Origin: Blastococcus saxobsidens DD2
GTDB lineage: Bacteria > Actinomycetota > Actinomycetes > Mycobacteriales > Geodermatophilaceae
Direction: 5' to 3'
DNA length: 64,000 nucleotides
Assembly (NCBI RefSeq): GCF_000284015.1
Contig: NC_016943.1
Location: 785,541-849,540, forward strand
The notes beneath the pieces were generated by a model, which searched no databases, was not told where the DNA came from, and saw only the letters and a program-made list of their open reading frames with translations. Below, in pieces: positions 32,971-41,714 of the stretch; position 1 is the first letter of the stretch, and each line of letters opens with the position of its first letter. Position numbers and translations under genes: made by a program.

Positions 32971-33029
32971 CGTAGGCAAAGGAACCTATGCCTACGGAGA
33001 TGGCGCTCAAACCGTATGCACAGGTTCCT
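32971..33029. repeat. Interlocking inverted repeats between fliI and fliJ
   Basis: AGGAACCTATGCCTACGG (32980-32997) pairs with CCGTATGCACAGGTTCCT (33012-33029) with two mismatches around a 14-base loop. A second dyad, CGTAGGC (32971-32977) with GCCTACG (32990-32996), shares one arm with the first, so the two hairpins exclude each other. The whole is only about 60 bases before the fliJ start on the minus strand and is AT-richer than its surroundings. Confidence 0.65.
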
Positions 33030-33063
33030 ATGCCCGAGAGCGCGTGGTCAGTGGGCGGCCGGC

Positions 33064-34374
33064 TCATGCGCCTCTCACGATCCGCTGCAGCCACGCCCAG
33101 GCCTCGGCCGGCGGGGTCGACTCACCCATCGGCTGCTGCAGGAACGCGTCGATGGTCGGCGCCAGCTGACGCGCGCGGTCGACCAGGGGATCGCTGCCGG
33201 CCTGGTAGGCGCCGATCTCGATCAGCTCCCGAACGTCCCGCAGCGCACCCATGAGCCGGCGGACCTCCCGGGCGTCGGCCATCTGCGCAGGCGGTACCAC
33301 CGCGCCGGCGACGCGGGAGATCGACTCCAGGACGTCGATGGCGGGGAAGTGGCCGGTCGTGGCCAGCGTGCGGGTGAGCACGACGTGCCCGTCGAGGATC
33401 GACCGGGCGGTGTCGGCGATCGGCTCGTTGTGGTCGTCGCCCTCCACGAGGACGGTGTAGAGGCCGGTGATCGAGCCCGTGGCGCCCGTGCCCGCCTTCT
33501 CCAGCAGCTGCGGCATCATCGCGAAGACGCTCGGCGGGTACCCGCGCGTGGCCGGTGGCTCACCGGCGGAGAGACCGACCTCGCGCTGCGCCATGGCGGT
33601 GCGGGTGATCGAGTCCATCAGCAGCAGGACGTCCCGCCCCTCGTCGCGGAAGGCCTCGGCGATGCGGGTGGCGACGAACGCCGCCTTCAGGCGGACCAGC
33701 GGCGGCTCGTCGGAGGTGGCGACGACGACCACCGTGCGGGCCATCCCCTCCGGGCCGAGGTTCTCCTCGATGAACTCGCGGACCTCGCGGCCACGCTCGC
33801 CGATCAGCCCGATGACGCGGACGTCCGCATCGGTGCCGCGGGTGATCTGGGCGAGCAGGCTGGACTTGCCGACGCCGGAGCCGGCGAAGATGCCCAGGCG
33901 CTGCCCCTTGCCGCAGGGCACCAGGGTGTCCAGCGCGCGGACCCCGAAGGTCAGCGGCTCCGCCACCCGGGCGCGCGAGAGGGCGTGCGGCGTCCGGGTC
34001 TCCAGGTCGACCCAGGAGGCCAGGCCGCCCAGCGGCGGCCCGCCGTCGACCGGACGGCCGAGCCCGTCGAGCACACGGCCCAGCAGCGCCTCGCCCACGG
34101 GGACCTGCAGCGGGCGGCCGGTCGCGCGGACCGGTGCGCCGGCGTGCACGCCGGACAGCCCCCCGAGCGGCATGCAGGTGAGCCGGTCCCGGCCCACCGC
34201 GACGACCTCCGCCAGCAGCGGCTTCCCGGTCGGGTCGATCTCCACCAGGTCGCCGACGGCGGCGCTCACGCCGTCGACGCTCAGCGTCAGGCCCATCGCA
34301 CCGGTGACGACGCCGGTGACCTGGGGCCGCGCGGCGGCGCGGGCGCGCTCGAGGACGGTGGCGGGGACGCTCAC
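33064..34374 (-). CDS. fliI: Flagellar export ATPase FliI
   Basis: The 436-residue enzyme is F1-beta-like. Walker A is GSGVGKSS (Lys170), Walker B is DVLLLMDSITR, and IGLIGERGREVREFI and TRGYPPSVFAMMPQLLEK are the family blocks. FliI energises unfolding and release of export substrates with FliH and FliJ. GTG start overlapping the fliH stop by 4 bases. The length is normal. Confidence 0.96.
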   Translation of the reverse strand: MSVPATVLERARAAARPQVTGVVTGAMGLTLSVDGVSAAVGDLVEIDPTGKPLLAEVVAVGRDRLTCMPLGGLSGVHAGAPVRATGRPLQVPVGEALLGRVLDGLGRPVDGGPPLGGLASWVDLETRTPHALSRARVAEPLTFGVRALDTLVPCGKGQRLGIFAGSGVGKSSLLAQITRGTDADVRVIGLIGERGREVREFIEENLGPEGMARTVVVVATSDEPPLVRLKAAFVATRIAEAFRDEGRDVLLLMDSITRTAMAQREVGLSAGEPPATRGYPPSVFAMMPQLLEKAGTGATGSITGLYTVLVEGDDHNEPIADTARSILDGHVVLTRTLATTGHFPAIDVLESISRVAGAVVPPAQMADAREVRRLMGALRDVRELIEIGAYQAGSDPLVDRARQLAPTIDAFLQQPMGESTPPAEAWAWLQRIVRGA

Positions 34375-35213
34375 GAGCCCAGCACCGCCCGGACGCGCTG
34401 CAGCGCGGTCCCGAGCTGGGCGTCGATGCGGCGCGGCCCGGACTCGGCGATCGCGCCGGCCCGCTCCACCGACGGGTCGCCGATGACGCGCACGGTGCCG
34501 GGCAGCTCGGCGAGCGCCTCGGCGGGCACCTCCGCCAGGTCGTCCGGGTGCAGCCGGACGACGGCGGGAGCGTCGGCGGGGCAGAAGGTCAGCGCCCGGC
34601 GGACGGCGTCCATGGCCGGGTCGTCGGCGAGCGCGAGCTCGCGGCCGAGGATGTCCTCCACCAGGGTCACGACCGTGCCGACGATCGACTCGCGGATGTC
34701 GTCGGCGACCGGTCGCGCGGTCTCCTCCAGCTGCCGCGCGGCCGCGCCCAGGGCAGCGGTGGCCGAGACCAGCCGGCGCTCCCAGCGCGCCTGCACCTCG
34801 GCGAGTCGCTGCTCGGCGTCCCGCCCGACCTCGGCGACGACGGACTCGGCGGCGAGCAGGCCCTCGGCGTGGCCGGCGGCGAAGCCCTCGGCGCGGGCCT
34901 GCGCCCGGAGCCGTGCGAGCTCCTCGGCGTAGACGTCACCGAGCCGGAACGAGGGCTTGCCCCCGGCGACCGGCCGGTCCTCGGCGCGCCGCACCGAGGT
35001 CCGTCGCTCCACGGCGGAGGGCTGCACCGGGACCGGTGCCGACGGCGCCGGCGCGGCCGGGACCGCCGCGACCGGCAGCTCCTCGATGGCTTCGCGGGCC
35101 ACCGGTACCGCGGCGGCCGGCGTCAACGCGCGCTCGGCCATGACCTCCCGGTACGGCCGGGCCTGCGCGGCCGGACCGCCGCGCAGCACCGCACCTTCAC
35201 GCAACGAAGTCAT
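34371..35213 (-). CDS. fliH: Flagellar assembly protein FliH
   Basis: The 280-residue protein has a Pro/Ala-rich N-terminus, a central helix with AEGFAAGHAEGLLAAE (about residues 110-125) and a C-terminal V-ATPase E-subunit-like domain with VVRLHPDDLAEVP. FliH binds and regulates FliI. It overlaps both fliG (17 bases) and fliI (4 bases), fitting the order fliF-G-H-I-J. Confidence 0.9.
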   Translation of the reverse strand: MTSLREGAVLRGGPAAQARPYREVMAERALTPAAAVPVAREAIEELPVAAVPAAPAPSAPVPVQPSAVERRTSVRRAEDRPVAGGKPSFRLGDVYAEELARLRAQARAEGFAAGHAEGLLAAESVVAEVGRDAEQRLAEVQARWERRLVSATAALGAAARQLEETARPVADDIRESIVGTVVTLVEDILGRELALADDPAMDAVRRALTFCPADAPAVVRLHPDDLAEVPAEALAELPGTVRVIGDPSVERAGAIAESGPRRIDAQLGTALQRVRAVLGS

Positions 35214-36255
35214 CGTCCCCGCCGCGGTTGATGGTCAGCACACCCTGCTCCTCGAGGGTGCGGATGACCGCGACCACCTTGGCCTGGGCCTCCTCGACGG
35301 TGCGGGTGCGCACCGGGCCGAGCAGCTCGATCTCCTCGGCGAGGTTCTCGGCGGCGCGCTCGGAGAGGTTGCGGCGGATCTTGTCCTGCACGTCGGGCCG
35401 CACACCCTTGAGCGCGGTGGCCAGGTCGTTGGCCTCCACCTCGCGCAGCACCAGCTGCAGGGAGCGGTCGTCGATGGTGACGATGTCCTCGAAGACGAAC
35501 ATCTGCGACCGGACCTGGTCGGCCAGCTCCGGGTCGGTGCTGTCCAGCCACTCGAGGATCGAGCGCTCCGTCGGCCGCGGGGAGCGGTTGATGATCTCGA
35601 CCAGGGTCTCGACACCGCCCACGGTGGTCATGTCCTGGTGGGCCAGGATCGACCCCATCCGGCGGCCGAGCTCCTCCTCGACCAGCCGGACCATCTCCGG
35701 GGACGTGCGGTCCATCGTGGCGATGCGGTGCGCGACCTCGGCCTGCTGCTCGGGCGCGAAACCCGACAGCACCTCGGCGGACTGGGCCGCCGTCAGGTGG
35801 GCGAGCACGAGCGCGATGACCTGCGGGTGCTCGTCCTTGAGGAAGGTGACCAGCTGGCGGACGTCGGCATTGCGCAGCGAGGCGAACGGCACCTCGGTGT
35901 AGACGACGTTCAGCCGGGACAGGATGTTCTCGGCCTTGTCCTGGCCGAGGCCGGCGGCGAGGATCTCCCGGGCGAAGTCGACGCCGCCGCGGCCGATGAA
36001 CTGCTGGGCGGTCATCAGGCCGTGGAACTCGCGCATGACGTGGTCGACGTCGTCGAGCTCCACCGACCCGAGCTTCATCAGCTCGCGGGTGATCGCCTCG
36101 ACCTCGCGCGGCCGCAGCTGGGCCAGCAGCACGCCGGCCTCCTCCTTGCTCATCTGGGCGAGGAAGACGGCGGCCTTGCGCAGGCCCGGCAGCTCCGGCC
36201 GTGGCGGGGTGGCGACGACCGCCCCGGGCATGGCGGGGATGCTCGCGAGGGTCAT
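35197..36255 (-). CDS. fliG: Flagellar motor switch protein FliG
   Basis: The 352-residue protein has the FliG armadillo layout. The EHPQ motif occurs in LKDEHPQVIALVLAHL (middle domain), and the C-terminal torque helix has MFVFEDIVTIDDRSLQLVLREVEANDLATALKG with its charged residues. FliG contacts MotA and FliM. ATG start overlapping the fliF stop (ATGA). The length is typical. Confidence 0.96.
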   Translation of the reverse strand: MTLASIPAMPGAVVATPPRPELPGLRKAAVFLAQMSKEEAGVLLAQLRPREVEAITRELMKLGSVELDDVDHVMREFHGLMTAQQFIGRGGVDFAREILAAGLGQDKAENILSRLNVVYTEVPFASLRNADVRQLVTFLKDEHPQVIALVLAHLTAAQSAEVLSGFAPEQQAEVAHRIATMDRTSPEMVRLVEEELGRRMGSILAHQDMTTVGGVETLVEIINRSPRPTERSILEWLDSTDPELADQVRSQMFVFEDIVTIDDRSLQLVLREVEANDLATALKGVRPDVQDKIRRNLSERAAENLAEEIELLGPVRTRTVEEAQAKVVAVIRTLEEQGVLTINRGGDDDFVA

Positions 36256-37844
36256 GGCTTGCTCTCGCTCAGCCAGCCGCGCAGCATGGCCGCGACCTCG
36301 TCAGGACGCTCGTTGACCATCGACGAGATCTCTCCCCGCACCTTCGCCCGCTGCGCCGCCTCGAGCTCGAGCGCGGCGTTGTCGGCCTGGACCTCCTGCC
36401 GGACGCTGGACACCCGCAGGCGGTCCAGCTCGGCGAGCATGTCGTCGTCGAGCTCCAGCGGCTCGTAGTCCTCCTCGACGTCCTCCTGGCGGCGCGACCG
36501 CAGCCAGACGATCAGGACGACCAGCGCGATCCCCGCGGCGATGCCACCGGTGCGGATCATCGACCACATCTGCTCGCCGGCCTCGGCCTCGCGCGCCGCC
36601 TCCATCGCCGCGGCGGCGTTCTCGGCCGCGGTGTCGTCGAAGGGCATCGCGGCGACGGTGATCTCGTCGCCCCGGGCCTGGTCCAGGCCGACCGCGTTGG
36701 TCATCAGTTCGGTCATCTGCTGCTGGTTGAGATTGCCGGCGACGGCGTCGTCCATGACGACCGAGACGGTCAGCCGGCGTAGCGCCCCCGGGGCTCCCTC
36801 GACCACCTCGACGGTCTTCCCGACGGCGTTGTTGGCCGTCGTGGACTCCTTCTCGTAGTTGGACTCCCCGCCACCGGCGTTCTCGGCTGCGTCGGGCATG
36901 TTCTCCGGACCCAGAATGCCTCCGACCGGGGCACCGCCACCCTCGTAGGTCTCGGTGGTCGTCTGCTCCGAGATGGGCGGCGTGCCCTCCTGGAAGTCGT
37001 AGGTCTCGGTGGTGGTGTTGCGCTGGCTGAGGTCGACGTCGGCACGGACCGACACGACGGCGTTCCCGGCACCGACCACCTGGTCGAGGATCTGCTGGGC
37101 GTTCGCGGCGAGGCGGTTCTCGTACTCCTGCTCGACCTGCGAGCGCGCGTCGCCGGCGGCGGCGGAGATGCCCTGGCCGGGGGAGGAGAGCACCTGGCCG
37201 CTGGAGTCGGCGACGGTGACCTGGTCGGGGTCCATGTCCTGGATGCTGGACGAGACCAGGTTCGTGACGGCCTGGATCTGCTCGCCGGACAGCGCCGTGC
37301 CGGGAGCCAGGTCGAGCAGGACCGATGCGGTGGGCTCGGCCTCCTCGGTCACGAAGACCTCGTCTTCGGGGAGCGCGACGTGGACGACGGCGGAGTTGAC
37401 GCCCGCCAGCGACTCCAGCGTGTTGGCCAGCTCGCCTTCCAGCGCCCGCTGGTAGGTCACCTGCTGCTGGAACTCGCTGGTGGTGATGCCCTGCTCGTCG
37501 AGGAGGGCGTAGCCGGTGTCCTGGCCGGCCGGCAGGCCCTTGCCGCTCATGCTCAGCCGCAGGTCGTAGACCGCGTCCTTGGCCACCATGATCGTGCTCC
37601 CACCGTCGGCGAGCTCGTAGGAGACGCCCTGGGCGTTGAGCTCCTCGACGATCGCGGAGGCGTCGGAGGCGGCCAGGTTGGAGAACAGCGGGGCCTGGGT
37701 CGGCGTGGTGATCCAGCTGTAGAAGAAGAACCCGCCGAGGGTCAGCCCGGCGAGCAGGAGGCCGATGACGACCTTCTGCCCCAGGTTGATCGCGTCGAAC
37801 GTGGAGCGGGCACGCTCCAGCGTCCCGGCGAGCGCCGAATTCAT
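36252..37844 (-). CDS. fliF: Flagellar MS-ring protein FliF
   Basis: The 530-residue protein has an N-terminal membrane helix (about residues 25-48), ring-building motifs (YALLDEQGITTSEFQQQVTYQRALEGELANTLESL and PGTALSGEQIQAVTNLVSSS), and a C-terminal membrane helix (about residues 432-452). A cytoplasmic tail that binds FliG follows it. FliF builds the MS ring around the export gate. It starts 1 base inside the fliE stop. Confidence 0.95.
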   Translation of the reverse strand: MNSALAGTLERARSTFDAINLGQKVVIGLLLAGLTLGGFFFYSWITTPTQAPLFSNLAASDASAIVEELNAQGVSYELADGGSTIMVAKDAVYDLRLSMSGKGLPAGQDTGYALLDEQGITTSEFQQQVTYQRALEGELANTLESLAGVNSAVVHVALPEDEVFVTEEAEPTASVLLDLAPGTALSGEQIQAVTNLVSSSIQDMDPDQVTVADSSGQVLSSPGQGISAAAGDARSQVEQEYENRLAANAQQILDQVVGAGNAVVSVRADVDLSQRNTTTETYDFQEGTPPISEQTTTETYEGGGAPVGGILGPENMPDAAENAGGGESNYEKESTTANNAVGKTVEVVEGAPGALRRLTVSVVMDDAVAGNLNQQQMTELMTNAVGLDQARGDEITVAAMPFDDTAAENAAAAMEAAREAEAGEQMWSMIRTGGIAAGIALVVLIVWLRSRRQEDVEEDYEPLELDDDMLAELDRLRVSSVRQEVQADNAALELEAAQRAKVRGEISSMVNERPDEVAAMLRGWLSESKP

Positions 37845-38158
37845 CAGATCTGCATCCTCATGATCTCGTTGAAGGCCGCGACGGCCTGGTTCTTGATCGT
37901 CACGACCATCTCGGTCGCCAGGCCGGCCTCAGCACTGGCGATCATGTAGTCGTGCACGTCCTTCAGGTCGCCGGTGGCGGCCTGCACGGCCAGCTCGGAG
38001 GTCACCGACTGCGTGGCCTGGAGCTTGTCGAAGGTGGAGGCGAGGACGGCGGCGAAGCCGTCGGCGCCCTCGGTCGCGGGAGTGCCGCGGGTGCTGCCGG
38101 CGACGCCGGTGACCGCGCCGATGCCGACGGGCGGGATACCGCCGAGCGGGATGGTCAT
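37844..38158 (-). CDS. fliE: MS-ring/rod junction protein FliE
   Basis: The 104-residue protein ends with the FliE consensus GDLKDVHDYMIASAEAGLATEMVVTIKNQAVAAFNEIMRMQI, which is nearly canonical. FliE joins the rod to the MS ring and is among the first exported subunits. It overlaps the flgC stop by 1 base and precedes fliF, the usual flgB-flgC-fliE-fliF order. Confidence 0.95.
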   Translation of the reverse strand: MTIPLGGIPPVGIGAVTGVAGSTRGTPATEGADGFAAVLASTFDKLQATQSVTSELAVQAATGDLKDVHDYMIASAEAGLATEMVVTIKNQAVAAFNEIMRMQI

Positions 38159-38562
38159 CAGCGCTTCCCGAGCTGCAGGGCGGCCTGGTAGGCGTTGGTG
38201 GCCCGCTCGACGACGGCGAGGTTCGCCTGGTAGCCGCGCTGCGCCATCATCATGTGGGTCATCTGGTCACCCAGGTCGATGTCGGGGTACTTGACGTAGC
38301 CCTCCGCGTCGGCCAGCGGGTGGTCGGGCTCGTAGACCATGCGGCCCTCGGGGTCGCCGAACTCGGCGCGCGCGACGCGCACGCCGCCCTCGCCGGTGCC
38401 GTAGTCGACGGCCTGGGCGACGACGAGCCGCTCCTGGAAGGCGTCCTCGTCGGTGCGCCGCACCGTGTTGATGTTGGCGATGTTGTCGGCGGCGGCGTCG
38501 AGCCACTTCCGGTGGGTCATCAGGCCGGACTGCGAGATGCTCAGTGCCTGGAACATGCTCAT
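38158..38562 (-). CDS. flgC: Flagellar proximal rod protein FlgC
   Basis: The 134-residue protein has the rod N-terminus MFQALSISQSGLMTHRKWLDAAADNIANINTV and the C-terminal MMMAQRGYQANLAVVERATNAYQAALQLG motif. The ATG at 38562 is 2 bases after the flgB stop; longer upstream readings overlap flgB and are rejected. The central VYEPDHPLADAEGYVKYPDI block is standard for FlgC. Confidence 0.95.
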   Translation of the reverse strand: MSMFQALSISQSGLMTHRKWLDAAADNIANINTVRRTDEDAFQERLVVAQAVDYGTGEGGVRVARAEFGDPEGRMVYEPDHPLADAEGYVKYPDIDLGDQMTHMMMAQRGYQANLAVVERATNAYQAALQLGKR

Positions 38563-38564
38563 GG

Positions 38565-38912
38565 TCAGGACGTCCTCAGGGCCGTGCGCATCGAGTTGTA
38601 CTTCCCGTCGAGCGCGTTGAGTGCCAGCTGGTAGCGCAGCCCGGTCTCGGTGGCGATGACCGTCTCCGCATCGAGGTTGACGTTGTTGCCGTTGGTGTTG
38701 GTCGGCTCCAGTGAGCGGAGGGTGGTGCCGCCGGAGATCGCCGGCGTCGATCCGCTCCGCACCGCGCCGCGCAGCGACGTCTCGAAGTCCGTCCGCCCGG
38801 CCAGGAAGCCGGGCGTGTTGACGTTCGCGATGTTGTCGGCGGTGACGCGTTGCCGCTGCGCGAGGCCCGCGAGGGCCGAATGCAGGACCGACATCGTGGA
38901 GTCGCCGATCAT
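38565..38912 (-). CDS. flgB: Flagellar proximal rod protein FlgB
   Basis: The 115-residue protein shows LHSALAGLAQRQRVTADNIANVNTPGFLAGR and the C-terminal TGLRYQLALNALDGKYNSMRTALR. The ATG at 38912 (MIGDSTMSVL) aligns with other actinobacterial FlgB starts; ATG at 38894 is the alternative. It heads the long flgB-flgC-fliEFGHIJ operon and is preceded by a FliA-type promoter. Confidence 0.92.
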   Translation of the reverse strand: MIGDSTMSVLHSALAGLAQRQRVTADNIANVNTPGFLAGRTDFETSLRGAVRSGSTPAISGGTTLRSLEPTNTNGNNVNLDAETVIATETGLRYQLALNALDGKYNSMRTALRTS

Positions 38913-38970
38913 CGGGCGGCTCGCCGACGGGTGGAGCAGGACACGATCGACCTCCGGGGTAGGCGGAAGA

Positions 38971-38988
38971 GCACTCGCGAGCGAGTGC
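38971..38988. repeat. Perfect palindrome in the flgB leader
   Basis: GCACTCGCGAGCGAGTGC has 8-base arms around GA, about 60 bases before the flgB start. It could be a regulator binding site or an RNA hairpin affecting flgB expression. Confidence 0.5.
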
Positions 38989-39034
38989 GGGGCCGCCGAT
39001 CCGTGGCGAAGGTGGTGCTCTCCGTGCAGACACG

Positions 39035-39062
39035 TCATCGGCACCGAGGCGCCGAGGCCTGA
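39035..39062 (-). promoter_or_regulatory. Candidate FliA-type promoter of the flgB operon
   Basis: On the minus strand TCAG (39062-39059), a 16-base spacer and GCCGATGA (39042-39035). The same -35 and -10 occur before fliM. It predicts a leader of about 115 bases before flgB. Confidence 0.6.
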
Positions 39063-39311
39063 CCGCAGGTCCGCCACACGAGGGACGGCAGCGACCGGAT
39101 GGGGTGACCGTGGCGGATGTGACCAGCGGTGACCTCGCCGTGTCCTGGCCGACCGGGACGGAGGGCGTCGCCCTGCGGATGCGGCGGCGGCAGACGCCCG
39201 CCATCCGCACCGTCGGGTCGCCGTCCTCGCGCTGCACCGTGAGGACGGCGACCTCAGGGTGAGGACGACGGAGCGGTGGGAGCTCCGAGCTCGTGCCAGC
39301 CGGAAACGACA

Positions 39312-39347
39312 GCGCTCCCGGTCCTCCGTGACGGAGGCCGGGAGCGC
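39312..39347 (-). terminator. Terminator-like hairpin after the fliT-slot gene
   Basis: GCGCTCCCGG-T-CCTCCGT and ACGGAGG-CCGGGAGCGC form a long stem with a single bulge, 18 bases beyond the stop at 39365. It separates the fliC-fliD-fliS transcripts from the flgB operon. Confidence 0.7.
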
Positions 39348-39364
39348 AGGAGCCGGGGACGTCT

Positions 39365-39784
39365 CTACAGGGCTCGGTCGACGAAGGAGGCGACAGGCCG
39401 GCTGGGCGCGTAGGACATGCGGGCGGCGACGTCGCGCTGACGTTGCGACTGCAGGATCCGCTCGACCAGCTGTTCCGCGACGGCGAGCTGGTGCTGCAGC
39501 AGCTGGGCGGCGCGCTCCCGCAGGTCGGTCGGGATCGGGCCGAGGTCCGCCGGCGGCACCCAGTCCTCGGTGCGTCGGCCCCAGGCGGCGATCTCCTCGG
39601 CTCGGCCACGGGCAAGTGCAGACTGGGCCTCCAGCACGTCGCCCTCGAGCTCGTCGAGGGCCCGCTGCCAGTTCGCTGTCGATCGCCGGCGGTCGTGTTC
39701 GTCGGCAGCCGTGCCCCCGCCCGGGTAGGGGTTGTGGCCGAAGCCCGCGGTGGCCGAGCCGGCCACCGGCGGGATGCCGCTCAT
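39365..39784 (-). CDS. Uncharacterised helical protein in the fliT position
   Basis: The 139-residue protein has a Gly/Pro-rich start (about residues 1-30) followed by predicted helices (NWQRALDELEGDVLEAQSALARG and RERAAQLLQHQLAVAEQLVERILQSQRQRD). Its ATG overlaps the fliS stop (ATGA). In many flagellar loci a FliT-like FliD chaperone follows fliS; the position and helical nature fit, but I see no FliT sequence signature. Confidence 0.65.
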   Translation of the reverse strand: MSGIPPVAGSATAGFGHNPYPGGGTAADEHDRRRSTANWQRALDELEGDVLEAQSALARGRAEEIAAWGRRTEDWVPPADLGPIPTDLRERAAQLLQHQLAVAEQLVERILQSQRQRDVAARMSYAPSRPVASFVDRAL

Positions 39785-40167
39785 GAGACCGAGCCGGCCA
39801 TGGACATGGCGGCCTGGCGCCAGGCGTCGCGCAGCGGCTCCACGACCTGGCGGCAGGAGGCGATCCGGTTGGCGTCCTGCTTGAGATTGGCCTGCACGAG
39901 CTCCCCGAGCAGCCAGTTGTAGAGACCCGCCAGCCGGGGGCCGCCCTCCCAGGCGTCTACCCGCAGGCTGGAGAGCAGCTCCATCACGATCGCCTGGGCG
40001 TGCTGGAGTTCGTCGTTCCCACGAGACCGATCCCCGCCGGCGACCGCCTCCTGGGCGCGCTGGAGGTCGAGGGCCAGCCGGTCGTACAGCATCACCAGGA
40101 TCTGCTGGGGCGAACTCGTGGCGACGGTGTCACCGAGGTAGCGGGCGCGGAGGGAGGCGGCACTCAT
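39781..40167 (-). CDS. fliS: Flagellin export chaperone FliS
   Basis: The 128-residue protein shows ARYLGDTVATSSPQQILVMLYDRLALDLQRA and YNWLLGELVQANLKQD, typical of FliS. FliS binds the flagellin C-terminus and prevents early polymerisation. It follows fliD by 46 bases, the standard fliD-fliS order. Confidence 0.93.
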   Translation of the reverse strand: MSAASLRARYLGDTVATSSPQQILVMLYDRLALDLQRAQEAVAGGDRSRGNDELQHAQAIVMELLSSLRVDAWEGGPRLAGLYNWLLGELVQANLKQDANRIASCRQVVEPLRDAWRQAAMSMAGSVS

Positions 40168-40213
40168 CGGGAAACGGCTCCTGGAGCGAGAAGGTGTGCG
40201 GATGGGGCGGTCA

Positions 40214-41575
40214 TCAGGCCGAGGGCAGCGAGCCGAGCTGGCCGGCCAACCAGTTGGATTGATTCTGCAGCGAGCTCAGCGCCGTCTCCATGGCGGTGAA
40301 CTGGCGGGTCAGCGCCAGCTTGCGGTTGGCCAGTCGGATGTCCCAGTCGGCGATGCGGTCCTGGATGTCGCGGGCCATTGAATCCTGGCCCTTGGCGAGC
40401 GAGGTCAACGTGCCGGTCGTGGTGTCCGACGCGATGTCGGCGACCGTCCGCAGTCGCTCGGCAATTCCGGGGACAGCGGCCACGTCGCCGCCGTTTGCAT
40501 CCTTGCCGGCGGGGGTTCCCGCGAGGAGAGCCCGCGCCAGAGAGGGGTTGTCCTTCAGGGCTGAAGTGAACTTTTCCTCGTCGAAGGTGACCGTGCCCTC
40601 GCGGGTGAGCTCGATGCCGATCTGGGCGGGGGAGCCGTTCGCGCCGACGGCCCGGGCGACGGCGTCGAGGAGTCGCCCGCTGATCGCTGTGACCGCGTAC
40701 TCGCCACGCAATACGGCCCGGCTCCCGGGGGCGTTGTCGGCGGAGGACTTGATCTCCTTCAGCGTCGCGTTCACCGCATCGATGAACGCGGAGACCTTGC
40801 CGGTGACGGCCTCGGGGTCGGCGACGACGCTGACGGTGACGGGTGTGGTCTCCACCGTGCTCACCGTGATCGTGGACCCGCTGAGGACGCCTTCGAACAC
40901 GTTGCTGGCGGAGGTGACCGAGTAGGCGTCGGCGGTCGTGCCGACCTTGAGTTCGGCGTTCTGGCCGACGGTCGTGGCCTTGAAGGTCGTGGTCCCGGCA
41001 AGGGAAAAGGCCGCGTCCTTGCCCGAGGTCGCGGCGTTGATCTGGAGGGCGAACTCGTTGGCGCTGGTCTGTACTACGGAGGCCACGAGGCCGAGATCGC
41101 TGCGGGCGTTGATCTTGGCGGCGACCTGGTCCAGTGACTCCGTGCCGTCGAGGGTGATGATGCCCTTGCTGGTCGTGCCGTCGAGGCTCTTCACCTCGAT
41201 GTCGGTGATGTTCGCTGCCGTCGTCGTCGAGGTCCAGCGGGGGGTGCTCACCGTGGAGTGCGTGGCCGCGACCGACGCGACGGTGAAGGTCAGCGAACCG
41301 GGGGAGGCGGTCGCGCCTGCGGTGATGGCCACGCTGCCGGCGGAGCTGGTGCCCTTGGCGCTGGTCCACGTCTCCGGCTTGAGCAGCGTCTGCGCCGAGG
41401 CGCTCAGGGACTGCAGCGAGGAGTTGAGCTTGCGGTAGGCACCGGCGGTGTTCTCGGCGAGCGAGAGCCGGTCCTTGAGCGCCCTCTGCGGGGCTGCCTC
41501 GACGGCCAGCAGTTGGGTGACCAGCGACCCGGTGTCCATCCCGGAGACCAGACCCATGCTCATGCTCATCGTCAT
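40214..41575 (-). CDS. fliD: Flagellar filament cap protein FliD
   Basis: The 453-residue protein has the FliD N-terminus (MGLVSGMDTGSLVTQLLAVEAAPQRALKDRL), a variable beta-rich middle, and the C-terminal DRIADWDIRLANRKLALTRQFTAMETALSSLQNQSNWLAGQL. FliD caps the filament. The ATG at 41575 follows GGAGCAG; the odd MTMSMSM start comes from a short repeat. A strong hairpin separates it from fliC, and I found no FliA-type box directly before it. Confidence 0.94.
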   Translation of the reverse strand: MTMSMSMGLVSGMDTGSLVTQLLAVEAAPQRALKDRLSLAENTAGAYRKLNSSLQSLSASAQTLLKPETWTSAKGTSSAGSVAITAGATASPGSLTFTVASVAATHSTVSTPRWTSTTTAANITDIEVKSLDGTTSKGIITLDGTESLDQVAAKINARSDLGLVASVVQTSANEFALQINAATSGKDAAFSLAGTTTFKATTVGQNAELKVGTTADAYSVTSASNVFEGVLSGSTITVSTVETTPVTVSVVADPEAVTGKVSAFIDAVNATLKEIKSSADNAPGSRAVLRGEYAVTAISGRLLDAVARAVGANGSPAQIGIELTREGTVTFDEEKFTSALKDNPSLARALLAGTPAGKDANGGDVAAVPGIAERLRTVADIASDTTTGTLTSLAKGQDSMARDIQDRIADWDIRLANRKLALTRQFTAMETALSSLQNQSNWLAGQLGSLPSA

Positions 41576-41631
41576 GTCATCTGCTCCTGGGCGTCGACGG
41601 GACGGTGGTGGCGGGGCGTGGAGGTAAGTGA

Positions 41632-41665
41632 GTGAGGGGGGAGGCCCGAGGGCCTCCCCCCTCAC
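41632..41665 (-). terminator. Very strong terminator hairpin between fliC and fliD
   Basis: GTGAGGGGGGAGGCCC and GGGCCTCCCCCCTCAC form a perfect 16-base stem with a 2-base loop, 50 bases beyond the fliC stop. It should end or sharply lower flagellin transcription before fliD. Confidence 0.8.
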
Positions 41666-41714
41666 CCGGGGTGGTGCTGAGGAACGGTGCCCTCAGCTAC
41701 TCAGCCGATCGGGA

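Larger units (their letters stand above)
38913..39364. other. Intergenic region upstream of flgB
   Basis: This 452-base stretch contains no convincing gene. It holds, in minus-strand order, the hairpin after the fliT-slot gene (39312-39347), about 250 bases with no recognised element, a FliA-type promoter (39062-39035), and a palindrome GCACTCGC-GA-GCGAGTGC (38971-38988) in the predicted leader of flgB. Confidence 0.6.

Noticed and set aside
40168-40213. CCCGATGA before fliS as a FliA-type -10
   Set aside because: It overlaps the fliS start codon and the sequence 16 bases upstream (TCTC) does not fit a -35.
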